A program made the translations under genes and the position numbers. From Acanthosepion pharaonis (lineage: Eukaryota > Mollusca > Cephalopoda > Sepiida > Sepiidae), in contig CAHIKZ030005642.1 in assembly GCA_903632075.3 (NCBI GenBank), positions 1,574,501 through 1,638,500 of the forward strand: a stretch of DNA of 64,000 nt, in the 5' to 3' direction. The notes under the pieces are model-generated. The model saw only the letters and a program-made list of their open reading frames with translations, made no database searches and was not told the origin of the DNA. This document shows positions 31,745-43,809 of the stretch, piece after piece; positions within the stretch are counted from its first letter, which is position 1; each line of letters opens with the position of its first letter.

Positions 31745-32450
31745 TGTAGCAGGAACACCAAATATACTAATACTATTTATATTAATGATTCTTCCACGTA
31801 CAGGATTCAAGAAATAATAACAACTCCAATTTGTTAACTAACAAATATATATTGAATAAAATACAACAAGCATGAAATAAAATCGTATTCACAATGTAGA
31901 TGAAAAAGAAGAAAGTTCTTTCCTTTTGACTGTAGATGGATTGTAATCAACCGTTTGAAGAAAGGTCTCTTGTGAGATAAATGTTCCGAAATAATTGTTA
32001 GAGCAAAGTTTGCATGTGAAGAATGAATAACACGAAGAATACAATTGCTTGAAATGGGTTATGAATAAACTTGTTTAAATCAACAAAGTTCTGGTTGATT
32101 GTGCTTGGCAAAAGTTACAGAGAGAAAATGTAAGTTTGTAGTTACAAAATTTTGTATCTGTGTGTGCGTTAAAGTGTGGTGAGCAAGATCGTGGATTTGT
32201 GTTGACGGCTGGGATCTTACTGGCGACTTGCGAAAAGTCGCCCTATTTAAGGAAAAGAGGTAGGCTCCCACGGAACCGCGGGAAAACTTGATCTTACATT
32301 AAAAATATGTGATTGGTTAAAAATTAACCAATCACTACACATGTACTAAACAGAATAGGTTAGTATGCTCAGAACCAAAAGATTCAAAGGAATGACTGCG
32401 ATGACTAAATTGTCCTATACAAAGGTAGTAGTAATTTATTAGCCAATCGT
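31745..32450 (-). mobile_element. LTR-like block with minus-strand promoter
   Basis: Plus-strand left end TGTAGCAGGAACACC. On the minus strand CTTAAATAGGGCGAC near 32250 resembles a TATA box with downstream leader. Just beyond the proposed 3' end (31720-31744) the minus strand reads TTTAGTGAATCGACCCGACG, which resembles a primer-binding site. Together with the integrase C-terminus to the left this suggests an element from which most of gag-pol has been deleted. The right edge is undefined. Confidence 0.4.
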
Positions 32451-32615
32451 AGGCGAATAAAAATGGAGTGTATGTGGGTGAGAAAAAACATACCAACCGC
32501 TATACTTTCTTCCTATTTTTTTTCATTTACTTTATTACTTTTTTTACAATTTACATTATATAACAACGCGCGGGTAATTACCTACTCGCGCGTAAATTCG
32601 AGCGGCACAAGTCAT

Positions 32616-32629
32616 GTTACCATAGCAAC
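32616..32629 (+). promoter_or_regulatory. RFX X-box motif in CpG-bearing patch
   Basis: GTTACCATAGCAAC matches the RFX X-box consensus (GTHNYYATRRNAAC) at every position. The patch 32563-32645 is locally CG-containing (two CGCGCG strings flanking TAATTACC), unlike the AT-rich surroundings. Such boxes mark promoters of ciliary genes, but no exon is visible nearby. Confidence 0.4.
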
Positions 32630-32659
32630 GGAAATACTCGACATAGCGTTTGGACATTA

Positions 32660-35310
32660 ATTGTCAATGCCACGATGCCGTTTTTAGTCAGACTACTTAA
32701 CTAGCAATTCTTTGAAGAAGTCTGCCATTGAATCACTAATTCTTTGGATGATGTTGAAAAATACTTTTCGAATATTCTGAGATAAAAATGATCGCATGAA
32801 TTTTCAAGATTACGATTCGGATTTATTTTAAAGAAAGCGAATATAAATCTTTCTTTGTCTAGAGACTAAACTAAAAAACACTTGTAATTTCCAACCTACG
32901 TTATTTTTCTATTTTAAAATTTGAATTTTTATTATTATTCGTTTCTTTCAATGACATTCAAAAATATATTTTTTTATTTTATCTTTTTTAATTTTATGTT
33001 TTACTTTTTTTTTTAATTTTTAGCTTATTATAGTACCAGGTCCAGACTTATGCGAAATTTTAATTTTTTAAAAGTACGCGGGGTACATAATATGGCATAA
33101 AATACGGTAAAATAAGCGTCACTTTGGTATGTTCATGTAAAAGACAAAAATAAAATTATATTTGTCCCATAATAGCTGTAACAATTTGTGCATGCAATAT
33201 ATGTGCAAATGTAACATATTATGGGACAAGTATTTATAATTTATTTACTTTGTTTAAAGGGCGATAACTCCAAAAGATTTAATCATAACAAGTACATTAA
33301 TTCCTTTCCTCTGTTTTCGGTACTGACCTCCATGAGGTAAGTCAATAAATATCTTTCATTATTTTGTATATCAATTGACAATCTAAAAGATGAATTTGAT
33401 CATTGAACCACTGTCAAAACTTCCAGTAATTTGATAGGTATGAAAAATTTTCTGAATAACGTGTGTGTACATGTTAGTTATGTTAGTATGCAAAAGAACT
33501 TAAGAATGTCGTCTGTAATGCTTCGTTTTCTATTGCGTCCGCCAACCACCAAATTTCTTGTTGATTTTCTTTTCTTTAAGTGTTTATTTTTTTTAAAGTC
33601 TAACTAAAGTATTTACTCTAATGATCTAATCACTGGTACTTTTTCTTCTCTAAGTGTATGACGAAAAATAAACTGTCATTTAAAAAAAGAGGCAAATAAG
33701 CTGTTTTTTAGTGTTAGTGTACTAAAAAAAATCACAAGGTAATTTTTGAAATTGGGGCTCAAAAAATAAGAGCACCATTAAAAAAATCAGTTTTACATCT
33801 CTTGTAAGATTATTTTTTTAAGTTTATGATTCTCCAATTTGTTTTTATTTTGGAGGTTGGATTAAATAAATACATTGCACTTTGTAATCGGATTTCGTAT
33901 TTTATTTGTTTTTAGTTTTTTCGTGCATTTTGTTCGACTAGTTCTCCGATGAAACTGAGTGATTATATTGTAACAGAACTGAACATTGTTGCTTTTATGC
34001 AATAACGATCTACTTTTTAGTTTCTGTTAAGAGAAATACGATTTTCTTCCTTTGTAATGACAGGAGAAAGGTCTAAGCAAACAACGTGTCTTTTTTGTGG
34101 AGGTGGGACCGATTTCATGAGTTTACACTAAAACCACAGTCAATTACTTAACGGAGACATCTGTAGGGAAGTTTCTAAAATAAAAAAAAAATTCTTAAGT
34201 AAGACAATAAGTGTCCTTAATAAATCTTATTTATCAAAGCAATTAAGATTTTCTAATTGTTATCATAGTTTTATTGCATTTTTTATTTTAAAATTCAGAG
34301 TAGATTTGATAACTGGAAACAAATGTTTTTTTGTTACAGAAAAAAATATTTGATTTACTTTCTCCAAGGAGTCCTGCTTTTAGTTTTTAACTTTTAAGTA
34401 ATAAAGTAATCTCCGCCTTAAAAATTGAGTTTCTCTAAATTTCATGAAATGAAGTGGGTGGTAACATGTGAAAATAAAAAATGTTTACCAAGATTTTTAA
34501 AAAAAAAAAAAAAAAAAAATTTCAAAAATAATTTAATTCATTTTTGAATATGTCCTGAAAGTCTCATTGAAATTAGACAATTATTTGATTTTTTCAAAAA
34601 TTTCCAAGTAAGTGTGTTTTTCATCGGAAAAAGCAAAAAAAAAAAAAAAAAAATCATTTACGTCGACCGGCTCGGCTGACATAAACAAAACATTTAAATT
34701 TCGAGCGTGCTAGCTAGAAAGATTAAAAAATTTTTAAAAACTAATAAAAAAAATAATTTGGTCTTTCATTTTAATAATAACAAACATTTTTATGACAAAA
34801 CTTTGTTTTATTGAGTTTGGAGCTTCCTTTTTCTTTTTTTTTTTTTCGTCATGCTATGCTGTTTTTTTCCGCGAAAAAGTTGAGGTACCGAAGTAAAAAT
34901 AAGTGTTCAATTTAGGAAGCAAAAAGGTCTACCCGACCGCAAGTTTTAAAAATTCAAGTCAAATGAATTGCTGGGTGTTACCCACAAAAAGTAAAATAAA
35001 AAAATAAAAAAAAGGCACAAATCACAAGTTTTATTGGAGAAAAAGAACAAAATACCTTTTAAAATTGTAATCCGAATCGTGACCAAATCAATACAGGTCA
35101 AAATTTGTTTTTAAGTCGTTAGTTGCACCTTTGAAAATTTGGTTTCCAATTTCTTCAAGCTAAGTACAAAGAAGAATGAATGTATTTCTTTTTTCAGTGT
35201 CGATAGGAGAATAAATAATTTTTTGACTTGGAACAACGTGGCATACAAACAAATATCGAATTTTTTTAAAAAATATTCATCCACGCATGACAACTGAAAT
35301 AAAAATTAAA
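32660..35310. other. AT-rich DNA, nothing recognised
   Basis: Several homopolymer runs (about 34499-34519, 34635-34652) but no coding, RNA or mobile-element signature I can support. Confidence 0.5.
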
Positions 35311-35314
35311 AAAT

Positions 35315-35678
35315 TGTCAAACTTATCTTCCTGACTTATAATTTCTCAGAACTGGTATCCGCTCGTCAGGGAGTGAAAAACAGTATTGAATTTATTTACT
35401 TTTTTTTTTTTTTTTTTTTTTTACAAGTGTAAGTGATATCAGTGCAAATTATTCCGTTTATTAATTTACATAAGAACACTAAAGTTAGATAAACGGAGTT
35501 CACTACGATATCGTAAATAAATTCAATTTACTACAGTGTAACACGGATATAAGAGAGTTGTAGGGACCGGAGAAGTCTCTTATATCCGGGTTTATTATAT
35601 CCGGGTTACACTGTATCTACAAACGATTGAATACAAGTTCTGCGAAATTCTGAGTCAGGAAGATAAGTCAACATTTTT
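35315..35678. mobile_element. small inverted-repeat element hosting a pogo MITE
   Basis: Left (35315-35356) and right (35632-35674) arms are diverged inverted copies built around ACTTATCTTCCTGAC and TTTCTCAGAACT. A third arm copy in the left-arm orientation follows at 35727-35756. A pogo-type MITE sits inside at 35534-35613. The element class is unknown. Confidence 0.5.
35534..35613. mobile_element. pogo/Tigger-type MITE, short copy 2
   Basis: 80 bp, TA-flanked, CAGTGTAACACGGATATAAG to TATATCCGGGTTACACTG. Essentially just the two inverted arms. Confidence 0.85.
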
Positions 35679-35837
35679 TACTTTCACTTAAGTTAAAGTT
35701 TTTATAATAATCAAATATAAAACTAAAAATGTTCTGACTTATCTTCCTGGCTCAATAAGTATTAGTCATTGTTTTCAAGGATTTTTTTTCTTATACAACT
35801 ATGGTGTGTAAGTCAAAGTGCTATTCTAGTCGGTATA

Positions 35838-36023
35838 CAGTGTAACCCGGATATAAGAGACCATGATATAAGAGAAACCCGGATATAAGAGAGATTTTCT
35901 CTGGTCCCAAATTAGAGCCATACTTACCTAAACAAAATAGACAAAACCCGGATATAAGAGAAACCCGGATATAAGAGACTTCTTCTCCGGTCCCGACAAC
36001 TCACTTATATTCGGGTTACACTG
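35838..36023. mobile_element. pogo/Tigger-type MITE, copy 3
   Basis: 186 bp, TA-flanked (35836-35837 and 36024-36025), same termini as copy 1 and same internal repeats of CCCGGATATAAGAGA. Orientation relative to copy 1 is inverted, judged by the central non-repeat segment. Confidence 0.85.
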
Positions 36024-36025
36024 TA

Positions 36026-37480
36026 ATTGTTGCTGAAATTCTTAATTTCCAAACAAGGCCAGTACATTGTGGCCGTGTTCATAATTGGTGTGATCAAGTT
36101 TTTTGTTCTTTTGGGGTTTTTTTTTTATAATAAGAGCTTTCATCATTTTAAAATGATTTTTGTAGTTGAAGGCATGTATCATTTATACTTTCAATGAGTA
36201 TGTTGTGTATCAAGGTTGGTAGGATTCCCTGCTGGTTTAAATGTGTACATATTGAACTCTATTGAAAGAGACTTAGTCAATTGTTTTGACAGGTAGTATG
36301 TCTGATATTATTATTTGTGCTTGTTTTCATTGGTAACCAAGTTTTCTAAGGGGGGGAACATCTAAATTCATAAAAAATGTTGGTCCAATATAGTTTTGAT
36401 TTAGCTGGCAAGATGTTATTCCTGATGAAATAAGGTTATATTTTTTAAATTTTTTTTATAACAGATAATTAGTTTGATATTTTTAGTTTGTTCAACACAG
36501 TTCATTTTTTTTTAATAATGTTCCTTAAAATAAATTCATCATGTTTTTAATTTTTGTGTAGCTGGCTATAAAATATAATTAATATTATTGTATTTGTCTT
36601 TATGAATTGTTACTATTCAGTGACAAAATGGCCAGGGTATCAGCTTGACAGAAATTCAGTCATCCATGTTTTTTTTATTAAAAATCCAAACATCTGAATT
36701 CTAGACAATAATAAAATAAATATAAACAGAACATGGATCTGTCTGTTAAATAAATCATTTGTATTTACAAACATATGTACAGGAATTCAAAAGAGAAAGT
36801 ATTAAAAATAATCTTTTGTTTAGTTCAATTTTTCAGGTTCACAGAAAGAACTGTAATTTAAAAAAGGCTTTTATTAGCGAAATTTCACTGTTGGAGATAA
36901 TTCGTTTGAAGTCACCAATTGTCTGTCAGTGAAGATTCACTGACTATCCAAGTTGTTGGTATTGTACTTGATTCATTTGAAGTTGTCTTTCAAGTACATG
37001 CTGTTGTTGAGTTAAATGCCTATGTCCTCATTTTGGTTTGGAGACAGTCACATCTTTGCTATCTGAAAGTCAAAATCTGTGAGTTTTAATAAGAAAATTT
37101 TCCTGAAAGTAGGCTTGAGAAAAATAGGTTTTTATTTTCTCTGATTGGTCAAATATTTCACATGGTGATACTAATTTTTAACCAATAGATGCTTTGATTT
37201 AAACAATGTGTGTTGTATTATGGAATCTTTTTGTCATGGTTGTAATCTTGTCTGTTATTGGATAAAAAATAAAGTTTGGGCATGTTTTAATATGGTATGT
37301 ATGGGGGTATATAATTGTGTTGGAACTAGGGTTTATTTTCTATTTTGGACCAAATAAAAATGCAATAAAGAAACAACACACAGGCAACTGTTTGATTAAC
37401 AAAATGGAATAAGAACTTTATAATGTCATCTGTTACTCAAGTTACTTTATAACATTATTGGGTGAGATTTATTGTTTGAA
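36026..37480. other. AT-rich DNA, nothing recognised
   Basis: No open frame with a domain, no RNA gene and no paired repeats noticed. Confidence 0.45.
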
Positions 37481-37494
37481 AATCAGTTACTCAA

Positions 37495-37690
37495 GTCCAG
37501 TGTAAGAGGACATTTTCAAAGCTAAAGAGCATAAAGACAGGCTTAAGAAATTCACTATCTGAGGAGAATTTGGAATCATACGTTGTTAACCATCAAAAAG
37601 GAATTGTTTGATGAATCAGATGCTGAAGCAATTATTGGCACCTTCACACAATCATCTAGTGAACACAAACAATTGCTTTTAATATCATGG
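37495..37690 (+). pseudogene. hAT transposase C-terminal fragment
   Basis: The frame from 37505 reads KRTFSKLKSIKTGLRNSLSE then ENLESYVV, the start of the hAT dimerisation domain (R-[ST]-F-S-K-L-K...LR). After a one-base shift DAEAIIGTFTQSSSEHKQLL matches the tail of ZMYM1/hAT-5-like proteins. About 60 codons remain with one stop. No termini found. Confidence 0.6.
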
Positions 37691-37920
37691 ACTACATGTA
37701 ATATTATGCTTTGAACTATCTGTTAATGTGTAAATTATGCAGTAAACTATTGAAAATATCAACCAATTACTTAAAATTAAAAAGAAATAAATAAAAAAAA
37801 TTAAATTATAACATTCTGTATTTACATTTGTATCTACTGCCAGTAGTATATACAGTACATGTAGACTGTAATTACTAACAAATATGTATTTTTTTCACAA
37901 AAATTTTAATTGTACACATT

Positions 37921-38335
37921 TTTTCCATCCAAGTGGTTAGAATATTTGCTTTCCGACCATAAGACTAGAGTCTGATTCGCACTATTGTCAATTTGTCAGG
38001 AAGGTAACTTCTTGACGCTATTGGTCTGGTGGGTTGACCCAAACTTTGTAAGCAAAATTATGTGGATGGAACTATTTGAGAGCCATCGAAGGTTGAGCTA
38101 GGACAAAGTCGCAAATCATTGTGACTCAGGGTTTAAGCGTGTTGGCTTTGTTCAGACTGATGATTGCACAAGAAAATGTGCTCTCTCCCCGAAACTGTAA
38201 CTAAAGTCTGCTCAGCATTGTTGTGGTATAAATCACAGGTGGACTTTGTGAGTGCTGAACAAACACAAATGTGCCTGAACAGGCGTCTGCAATAGGGATT
38301 GGCAAGCCACCCTAGCAAGCATACTCGGATATGTA
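37921..38335 (+). mobile_element. tRNA-derived SINE
   Basis: CCATCCAAGTGGTTAGAA (37926-37943) resembles a tRNA 5' half with A box. About 35 bp on, GAGTCTGATTCGCACT resembles the B box and T arm. A less AT-rich body of about 330 bp follows. The single copy in this window means family membership is unproven. Confidence 0.45.
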
Positions 38336-38339
38336 GCGG

Positions 38340-39390
38340 CCAGCTATTACTGATTTTTGAAAATCTTATTTATTCATTATGAAAATTAAATGATAGCATT
38401 GTAGTCATGGGTGGGTCCCATTTGTCTCTTGGCAACCAATATTTTTAGACTCAGTTCACCACTGGTTATTATTGCTTGCTTTTGAGAGAAACAATGTCAT
38501 TTGACTATAATATAGTTTAGAAAACCGTTGTTAACTAACATTTGTTTTATGTTCCTGAGGTTCTTTAAAGAATAATCTACATGAGGATCAGACTATGTAC
38601 ATTTGTAAGTACATTTTAAAATCCTTATTATAAAGCTCTTATGAAAAAAATCAAGAAACCAACCCTTAATCACATCAGTTATGAACACAGCCATAATGTA
38701 CTGGCTGAATTTGGATATTAAGAATATGTCTACTTTCAGCAACTTCCATTCTACCTGCAATAGCACTAGCATTCCATTTATTATTTATAGTGGTATAACA
38801 AAAATCATTGAAAATGGGTAATCTTTTAGCTGTAAACACTCAGAATTCACAAAATTTTGGACAAATTTTACATTGTCCCGAAAAGAAAACCTTTATATGC
38901 ATAGAAGAAAAGTATAATGAAAGCTAAACAACAATATTTGTCAGTCCTGTTTAAAAAGTAACGTAAATGGAAGATTCTCAAGAGTGCTACTATTGAATTT
39001 TATCAAAATATAAATCTGCACCTTGGATTTTCTAAAAATATCTCCATTCCTGAAAGAATTACTCCCATCCCAAGCTAATATGCATAACTATAAAAATGTT
39101 TAAAAATCAAAGGAAAACAGTTAAATTCATAAACTGTTATTTAAAAAATATATAATACATAAATTTATTTCATACTACAATAATTTAAATATTAATTGCA
39201 TAAAAAAATTTCAGCAACATCATTTACTCACTTTCATCTATTAGACATTAAATTATGTCACTTAGCATCTTCCATAATTTACCTGGACTTTTCAATTAAC
39301 TTGATTAATATTTATGAGTGTCTCTTAAATTTAAAAAAACTAACAACATTTTTACTTTTGTTTATAAATACTTGTTGCACATAAAATCCT
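38340..39390. other. AT-rich DNA, nothing recognised
   Basis: No domain-bearing frames or structured repeats noticed. Confidence 0.45.
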
Positions 39391-39456
39391 CATATTTGCT
39401 TTGATAAAGTCTGTCAGATGACAAAATGCATCAGCTAAGATAAGTTTTTCATTTGT

Positions 39457-39459
<3 letters not shown>

Positions 39460-39507
<48 letters not shown>
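39460..39507. repeat. (TA)n microsatellite
   Basis: About 24 uninterrupted units. A GATGACAAAATGCATCAGC string 50 bp to the left matches, inverted, part of the hammerhead-like foldback at 57803-57818. Confidence 0.95.
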
Positions 39508-39509
<2 letters not shown>

Positions 39510-39805
39510 GAAATGAACTAAGTTTGACACTTATTTAATGAAAGATTATGAACTTTCTTTTCAATCTTTCATGAGCTTCTGATCATTAGCTATGATTAAT
39601 TAATGAACATGTCATTCTCATTTATGATTGATTTTATAATGACTCTTGTTAAGCTTAGAGAATAATTATACATACTTATTGCTCAGAGTAGAATCCAATA
39701 GTGTTATAAAAATATCAGAATATATATCTTTAATCATTTTTAAGATACAACAGTTTAAAGCTGAATCTAACAATTGGAAAAATGGACAATTTTGCTGTTA
39801 CACCT

Positions 39806-39807
<2 letters not shown>

Positions 39808-39868
<61 letters not shown>
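39808..39868. repeat. (TA)n(TG)n microsatellite
   Basis: Perfect TA run changing to TG at its right end. Confidence 0.95.
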
Positions 39869-39934
39869 ATGTATTATTTCAGGATGATTTTCCAACTTAT
39901 TCAAGATGATCTTTGCTCTCTCTAACCTAACTTT

Positions 39935-40275
39935 CTATCCTGGAGTAACAAGGTGCCTTACACATTTCATGTACGATTTCATTTTCAAGTCTTTTTTCAT
40001 AGCTCTTTGGACTGTCATAGCTGAAACTCCTCTCTCACATGCCAAACATCTTTTGGATTGAGTTTGATCTTTTCTAATTGATCTCTTTAGTTCTAAGTTG
40101 AAATGTTGATCCCTCTTGCAACTGCGACCTCCTGATCCAGTTTTCCTCTCTACTGTTCCCTCTTTTTTAAACTTATTCACCGTTCTCTTGATGGTTCTTG
40201 AATGGACTTTGAAGATGGAAATCTCAGTATAAATGTTGGTAACATTACTGGAGGCCTGAATGATTTTTTTCTCTC
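39935..40275 (-). pseudogene. Tc1-like transposase N-terminal remnant
   Basis: Minus-strand reading: IFKVHSRTIKRTVNKFKKEG, TVERKTGSGGRSCKRDQ, then LKRSIRKDQTQSKRCLACER and GVSAMTVQRAMKKDL-KMKSY. This is a paired helix-turn-helix DNA-binding region with the GRPR-like linker position (GSGG) of Tc1-type transposases. The catalytic domain is absent. A 45-bp piece of the same region recurs at about 40772-40820. Confidence 0.7.
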
Positions 40276-41115
40276 ACCATTGGGAAGACATAGTGGGGCT
40301 GACACAAAATGATTTTAACCTGTTCTCTTTCAAGCTAAACAATTCAAAGGGTTTTCCAGTGATTCTTACTATAAATGGTGTCAAGATGGCTAAGTGTTGG
40401 CTTAAACATCTTTATAAAAAGTGCTTTCATTGTCTTTAAACATCTTTTACAATAACATTTTTTTAGAATGACAATGTTATCTAAAAGGATTTTTCTTATG
40501 GCAGCAGAGAGTTGTGTATGAGTGTTTAAATACTTCCTTATTGAACTAAGATCCCTCCTCAAGTGAGTTGTCTATTTAAAGAGCTTGTGTCATGTGACCA
40601 ATGTATTTGATGCTTTTTGTTCATTGCAAGAATCACAGTCTTTTTCTTATTGGGCAATGAAATTGATAAATTACATTGTTGGCTTTGTTACAAAAAATAT
40701 TTGAATGCAGGACTTTTTGACATTTTGAGTAATATCTTACCTGAAAACAAAACACCTGGTAAGTAATCCATGAATGGACTTTGAAGATGGAAATCTCAGT
40801 ATGAATGTTGGTAATGTTGTGATAATTGCTAATAAAAAACTGGCACCACCATAAGCTACATAGCTGGTCTTTCTGAAAAATTCTTGGATTTTGGAATTAT
40901 AGATAAAGGATAATCAATGTGTAAGGATATTGCTGGAAATTGTTTATAATTTTTAAGCATTTTATTGCAGTAAAAAATATTAATGTTTTATTGGGCTTTA
41001 TTTTTAGTATTGTTGTCATTTAATTTCTGTAGGAATCTTATTTAGTTATCAATAATGTTGTTAGGAAAAATTTTTGTTAACTGTAGCTATTATTAGGAGG
41101 TGTCTCGGCACGTTT

Positions 41116-41400
41116 TCATTCAATAAATGCAGCAACTGACTCTTCAGATTTTTGGCAATCAGTCATAATGGCCCTTGCCTGGGTTAGAAGTTGCTCCAAG
41201 GTCATAGTCTGTATTCTGGACGATGCTCTAAGAAGCCATCTAATGGCCTGTGGGAGCCCAGACATGAATGCACATACTATCCATTGCTCAACCAGCGCTA
41301 CAAGTGCTGTAGCTCCACCAAAATCATTGACAGTTTCCCCAGTACAAAGTTGTCTCACCACGAACTGGTCAAATGCATTGAAGGAATCCATTGCATACAC
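41116..41400 (-). pseudogene. Gypsy gag fragment
   Basis: Open for 96 codons: DSFNAFDQFVVRQLCTGETV, then IVCAFMSGLPQAIRWLLRAS and LEQLLTQARAIMTD. Matches the capsid C-terminal region of the same type of element as 4503-7105 (its SRMDELSIGQLL corresponds to SRIQTMTLEQLL here). It abuts a pol fragment in the opposite orientation. Confidence 0.65.
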
Positions 41401-41402
41401 AG

Positions 41403-41690
41403 TCACAAGGACTTGCTAGGCTTTGATCTGCTTTTGGGGATCGATGCATTGTGAGAGCGTGGAGGAATTTCCATAACTAAATCGGAGTAGTTCGCTTCCC
41501 CAAGAAAGATATACCCCAGTTCCATCAACAAACCTGGTTTTAGTGTACAATTCGACCACCAGAAGACAGTTTGGACTACCTCATGGAAATGGGCCAATGG
41601 TGAAACACCCAAAAAACTCATAGAAAAATAGCTTGTAGCTAAAAGGTTTGTCCTTTGCAGTAGATTATATGTGCTCCATTTAGGAAGTTT
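41403..41690 (+). pseudogene. Gypsy protease-end/pol fragment, opposite to gag
   Basis: Plus-strand reading begins LLGFDLLLGIDAL, the second conserved loop of the retropepsin. A stop follows, then SVQFDHQKTVWTTSWKWANG, the spacer leading to RT. Because gag (minus) and protease (plus) face away from each other from a shared centre at 41401, a rearrangement has inverted one part. Confidence 0.65.
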
Positions 41691-42179
41691 GTTTTTTATC
41701 ACTGCTATTTTATAACCTTGGGGGAATTCACTATTATAATTCAGGCAGTTGCTGTTAGTGGTGTTTTTTTGTTTTTTTTATAAAGTGGTGTTAAATATAT
41801 TATTGTTGAGTTCTATGTAAACATCAAGGAATAAGATTGTTATTGTTAACACAAAGTTCATATGAGAATGTTAGTAGTTTTTTCATCTTTTTTTTTTTTC
41901 AAAGATGGATTTTAGTTTTTCAGTTTCTTTACTATTTTTGCTAATATGAAAATGTTATCGATCTATGTACCTTTTATAGATTTGTGGTTGGTTGTTTTGT
42001 TAAACACATTGTTTTTAATGTGTACCATGTAAACACATTGGTAGTAGCGATATCTACATCTAAACCGACAGTGATAATATAGGCAAGCTCTAAAGTCCTA
42101 CATTCTCCAAGTTTTCCAAAAGAAAAGAAAGCAGATAAAGTGTAAAACAAATTTTTTATATTATGGAAATTGCTGAGAT

Positions 42180-42399
42180 ATATACGGTATATACTCACGT
42201 ATAGTGCATGTTTTTATGATCAAATTATTAACACAAAAAATAGGGTGCCACACTATATGTGGGGAATATTTTTGAAGAGGTTAGAAAATCATGCATTTTT
42301 GGTGACCAGTTGCACTTTACACTGGTAAATTTTTTCTAGAGGGATTAAAATTCATGCAAAAAATTCAGGGGGTCACACTATACATGAAATTGACATATA
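42180..42399. mobile_element. partial MITE-like repeat
   Basis: ACGGTATATACTCACGTATA at 42183 resembles the terminus of a widespread animal MITE. Internal GGTGCCACACTATATGTGGG and GGTCACACTATACATG repeats suggest palindromic construction. The right terminus is missing where the mariner element starts at 42400. Confidence 0.35.
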
Positions 42400-43659
42400 T
42401 CAAGTCATCCCATAAGTTCTGTCCGAATTTTGAATAAAGAAAACAAGTGACCAAATGTTACATTTAATTACAGATTCAATCAACAATGTATTTTCCCTGG
42501 TTATCTATGACTTCCTTCCATCTATTAACAAACTTACTAATTCCATTACTGTAAAATTCTTTTGGCTTTGATTCGAAGAACTCACAAATGTCAGTTTTAA
42601 CCTCTTTCTGTGTTACAAAAGCTGTTTCTTCCAAATGATTCTGTAAGCTACGAAACAAATGAAGGTCTGAAGGAGCAAGATCAGGAGAATAAGGTGGATG
42701 AGGAATTTTCTCCCAACCAAGTTCTTCAATCTTTTGTGACGTGATTCTTGCTGTGTGGGGTCGCACATTGTCCTGATGAAACATCACATCTTTTCAATTC
42801 ACTAGAGCAGGTCTTTTTTCCTCAAAGCTTGGTTCAAACGCTCTAATTGCTGACAGTATATTTGAGCATTAATTGTTGCATTAGGTGGTAAGAATTCAAA
42901 GTGGATTATTTCTTGACGATCCCACCAGATTGAAAGAAGAACCTTTTGCCCATGAAGTTCCCTTCTTGGCTGTGGCCACTGTCTACGATGCTTAACATTT
43001 CGATAAAAGATCCATTTTTCATCGCCAGTCACAAGTCTATCCAAAAAAGGTGAAACAAGTTGGCGAGAATGGAGAGAAGTGCAGATGTCAACTCGGGATT
43101 TGAGGTTGTTTTCAGACAATTCATGAGGCACCGATTTTCCAAGTTTAGGAACTTTTCCAAGTTGTTGAAGATGATGATGAACAGTTGTATGGTTTGAACT
43201 GAGAACCACTGCCAATTCCTCAACTGATAAAGCAGGATTTTCTTCAAGGGCTGCTTCAAGAAGCTTTTCATCAAACTCAACTGGACATTCGGTTTGATCT
43301 TCATCTTCAAGGATGAAATCTCCACCTCTGAATTTTGCAAACCATCTTCTGCAAGTTCTTTCATTCACAAATTCCTCTCCATAAACTAAGTGAATGATTC
43401 TAGCTGCTTTGGCTGCTGAGTTTCTTTTCTTGAACTCATAAAGCATTATGTGCCACAAATGATTCTTGGGTACTTCCATGTTAGCAGGGTTTTAATCAAA
43501 CAAAATTTAATTTTATTGTTCTCTAAAATAAAATTTGATCAGTTTAAATGCATCTAAACATAAAAATAATGTTCAGCTCCATTAGACATTATAAAATACT
43601 CTTTAAATTTCGTTCATTTTAACAAAAAGTTAAAATTCGGACAGAACTTATAGGATGAC

Positions 43660-43663
<4 letters not shown>
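42400..43663 (-). mobile_element. mariner transposon with intact inverted repeats
   Basis: 1264 bp. Inverted termini TCAAGTCATCCCATAAGTTC/TCAGGTCATCCTATAAGTTC continue into TGTCCGAATTTT (29 of 32 positions match). Flanked by TA at 42398-42399 and 43664-43665. It encodes one minus-strand transposase with inactivating changes. Inserted beside a (TA)n tract, which offers many mariner target sites. Confidence 0.92.
42476..43479 (-). pseudogene. mariner transposase, one frameshift and one nonsense
   Basis: Starts MEVPKNHLWHIMLYEFKKRN. N-terminal helix-turn-helix with RTCRRWFAKFRGGDF at residues 41-55. SVPHEL follows (a WVPHEL variant). First catalytic Asp is in TGDEKWIF (D153). The frame is lost near 42810 in an A-run by an apparent one-base deletion, and a stop lies a few codons on in the other frame. 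The second part reads MFHQDNVRPHTA (second Asp) and YSPDLAPSDLHLF (third Asp), with 34 residues between them: the DD34D signature of mariner. Length fits a normal enzyme of about 345 residues. All three catalytic Asps survive. Confidence 0.92.
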
Positions 43664-43741
<78 letters not shown>

Positions 43742-43751
43742 CATACATACA
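43664..43751. repeat. (TA)n tract with TATG/CATA variants
   Basis: TA repeats with GTATG interruptions, immediately right of mariner and 60 bp left of a hammerhead-like motif. Confidence 0.9.
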
Positions 43752-43809
43752 GTGTGTATGCCTATATATATATATATATATTTATTTATATATTATACAC
43801 TGTTACATC

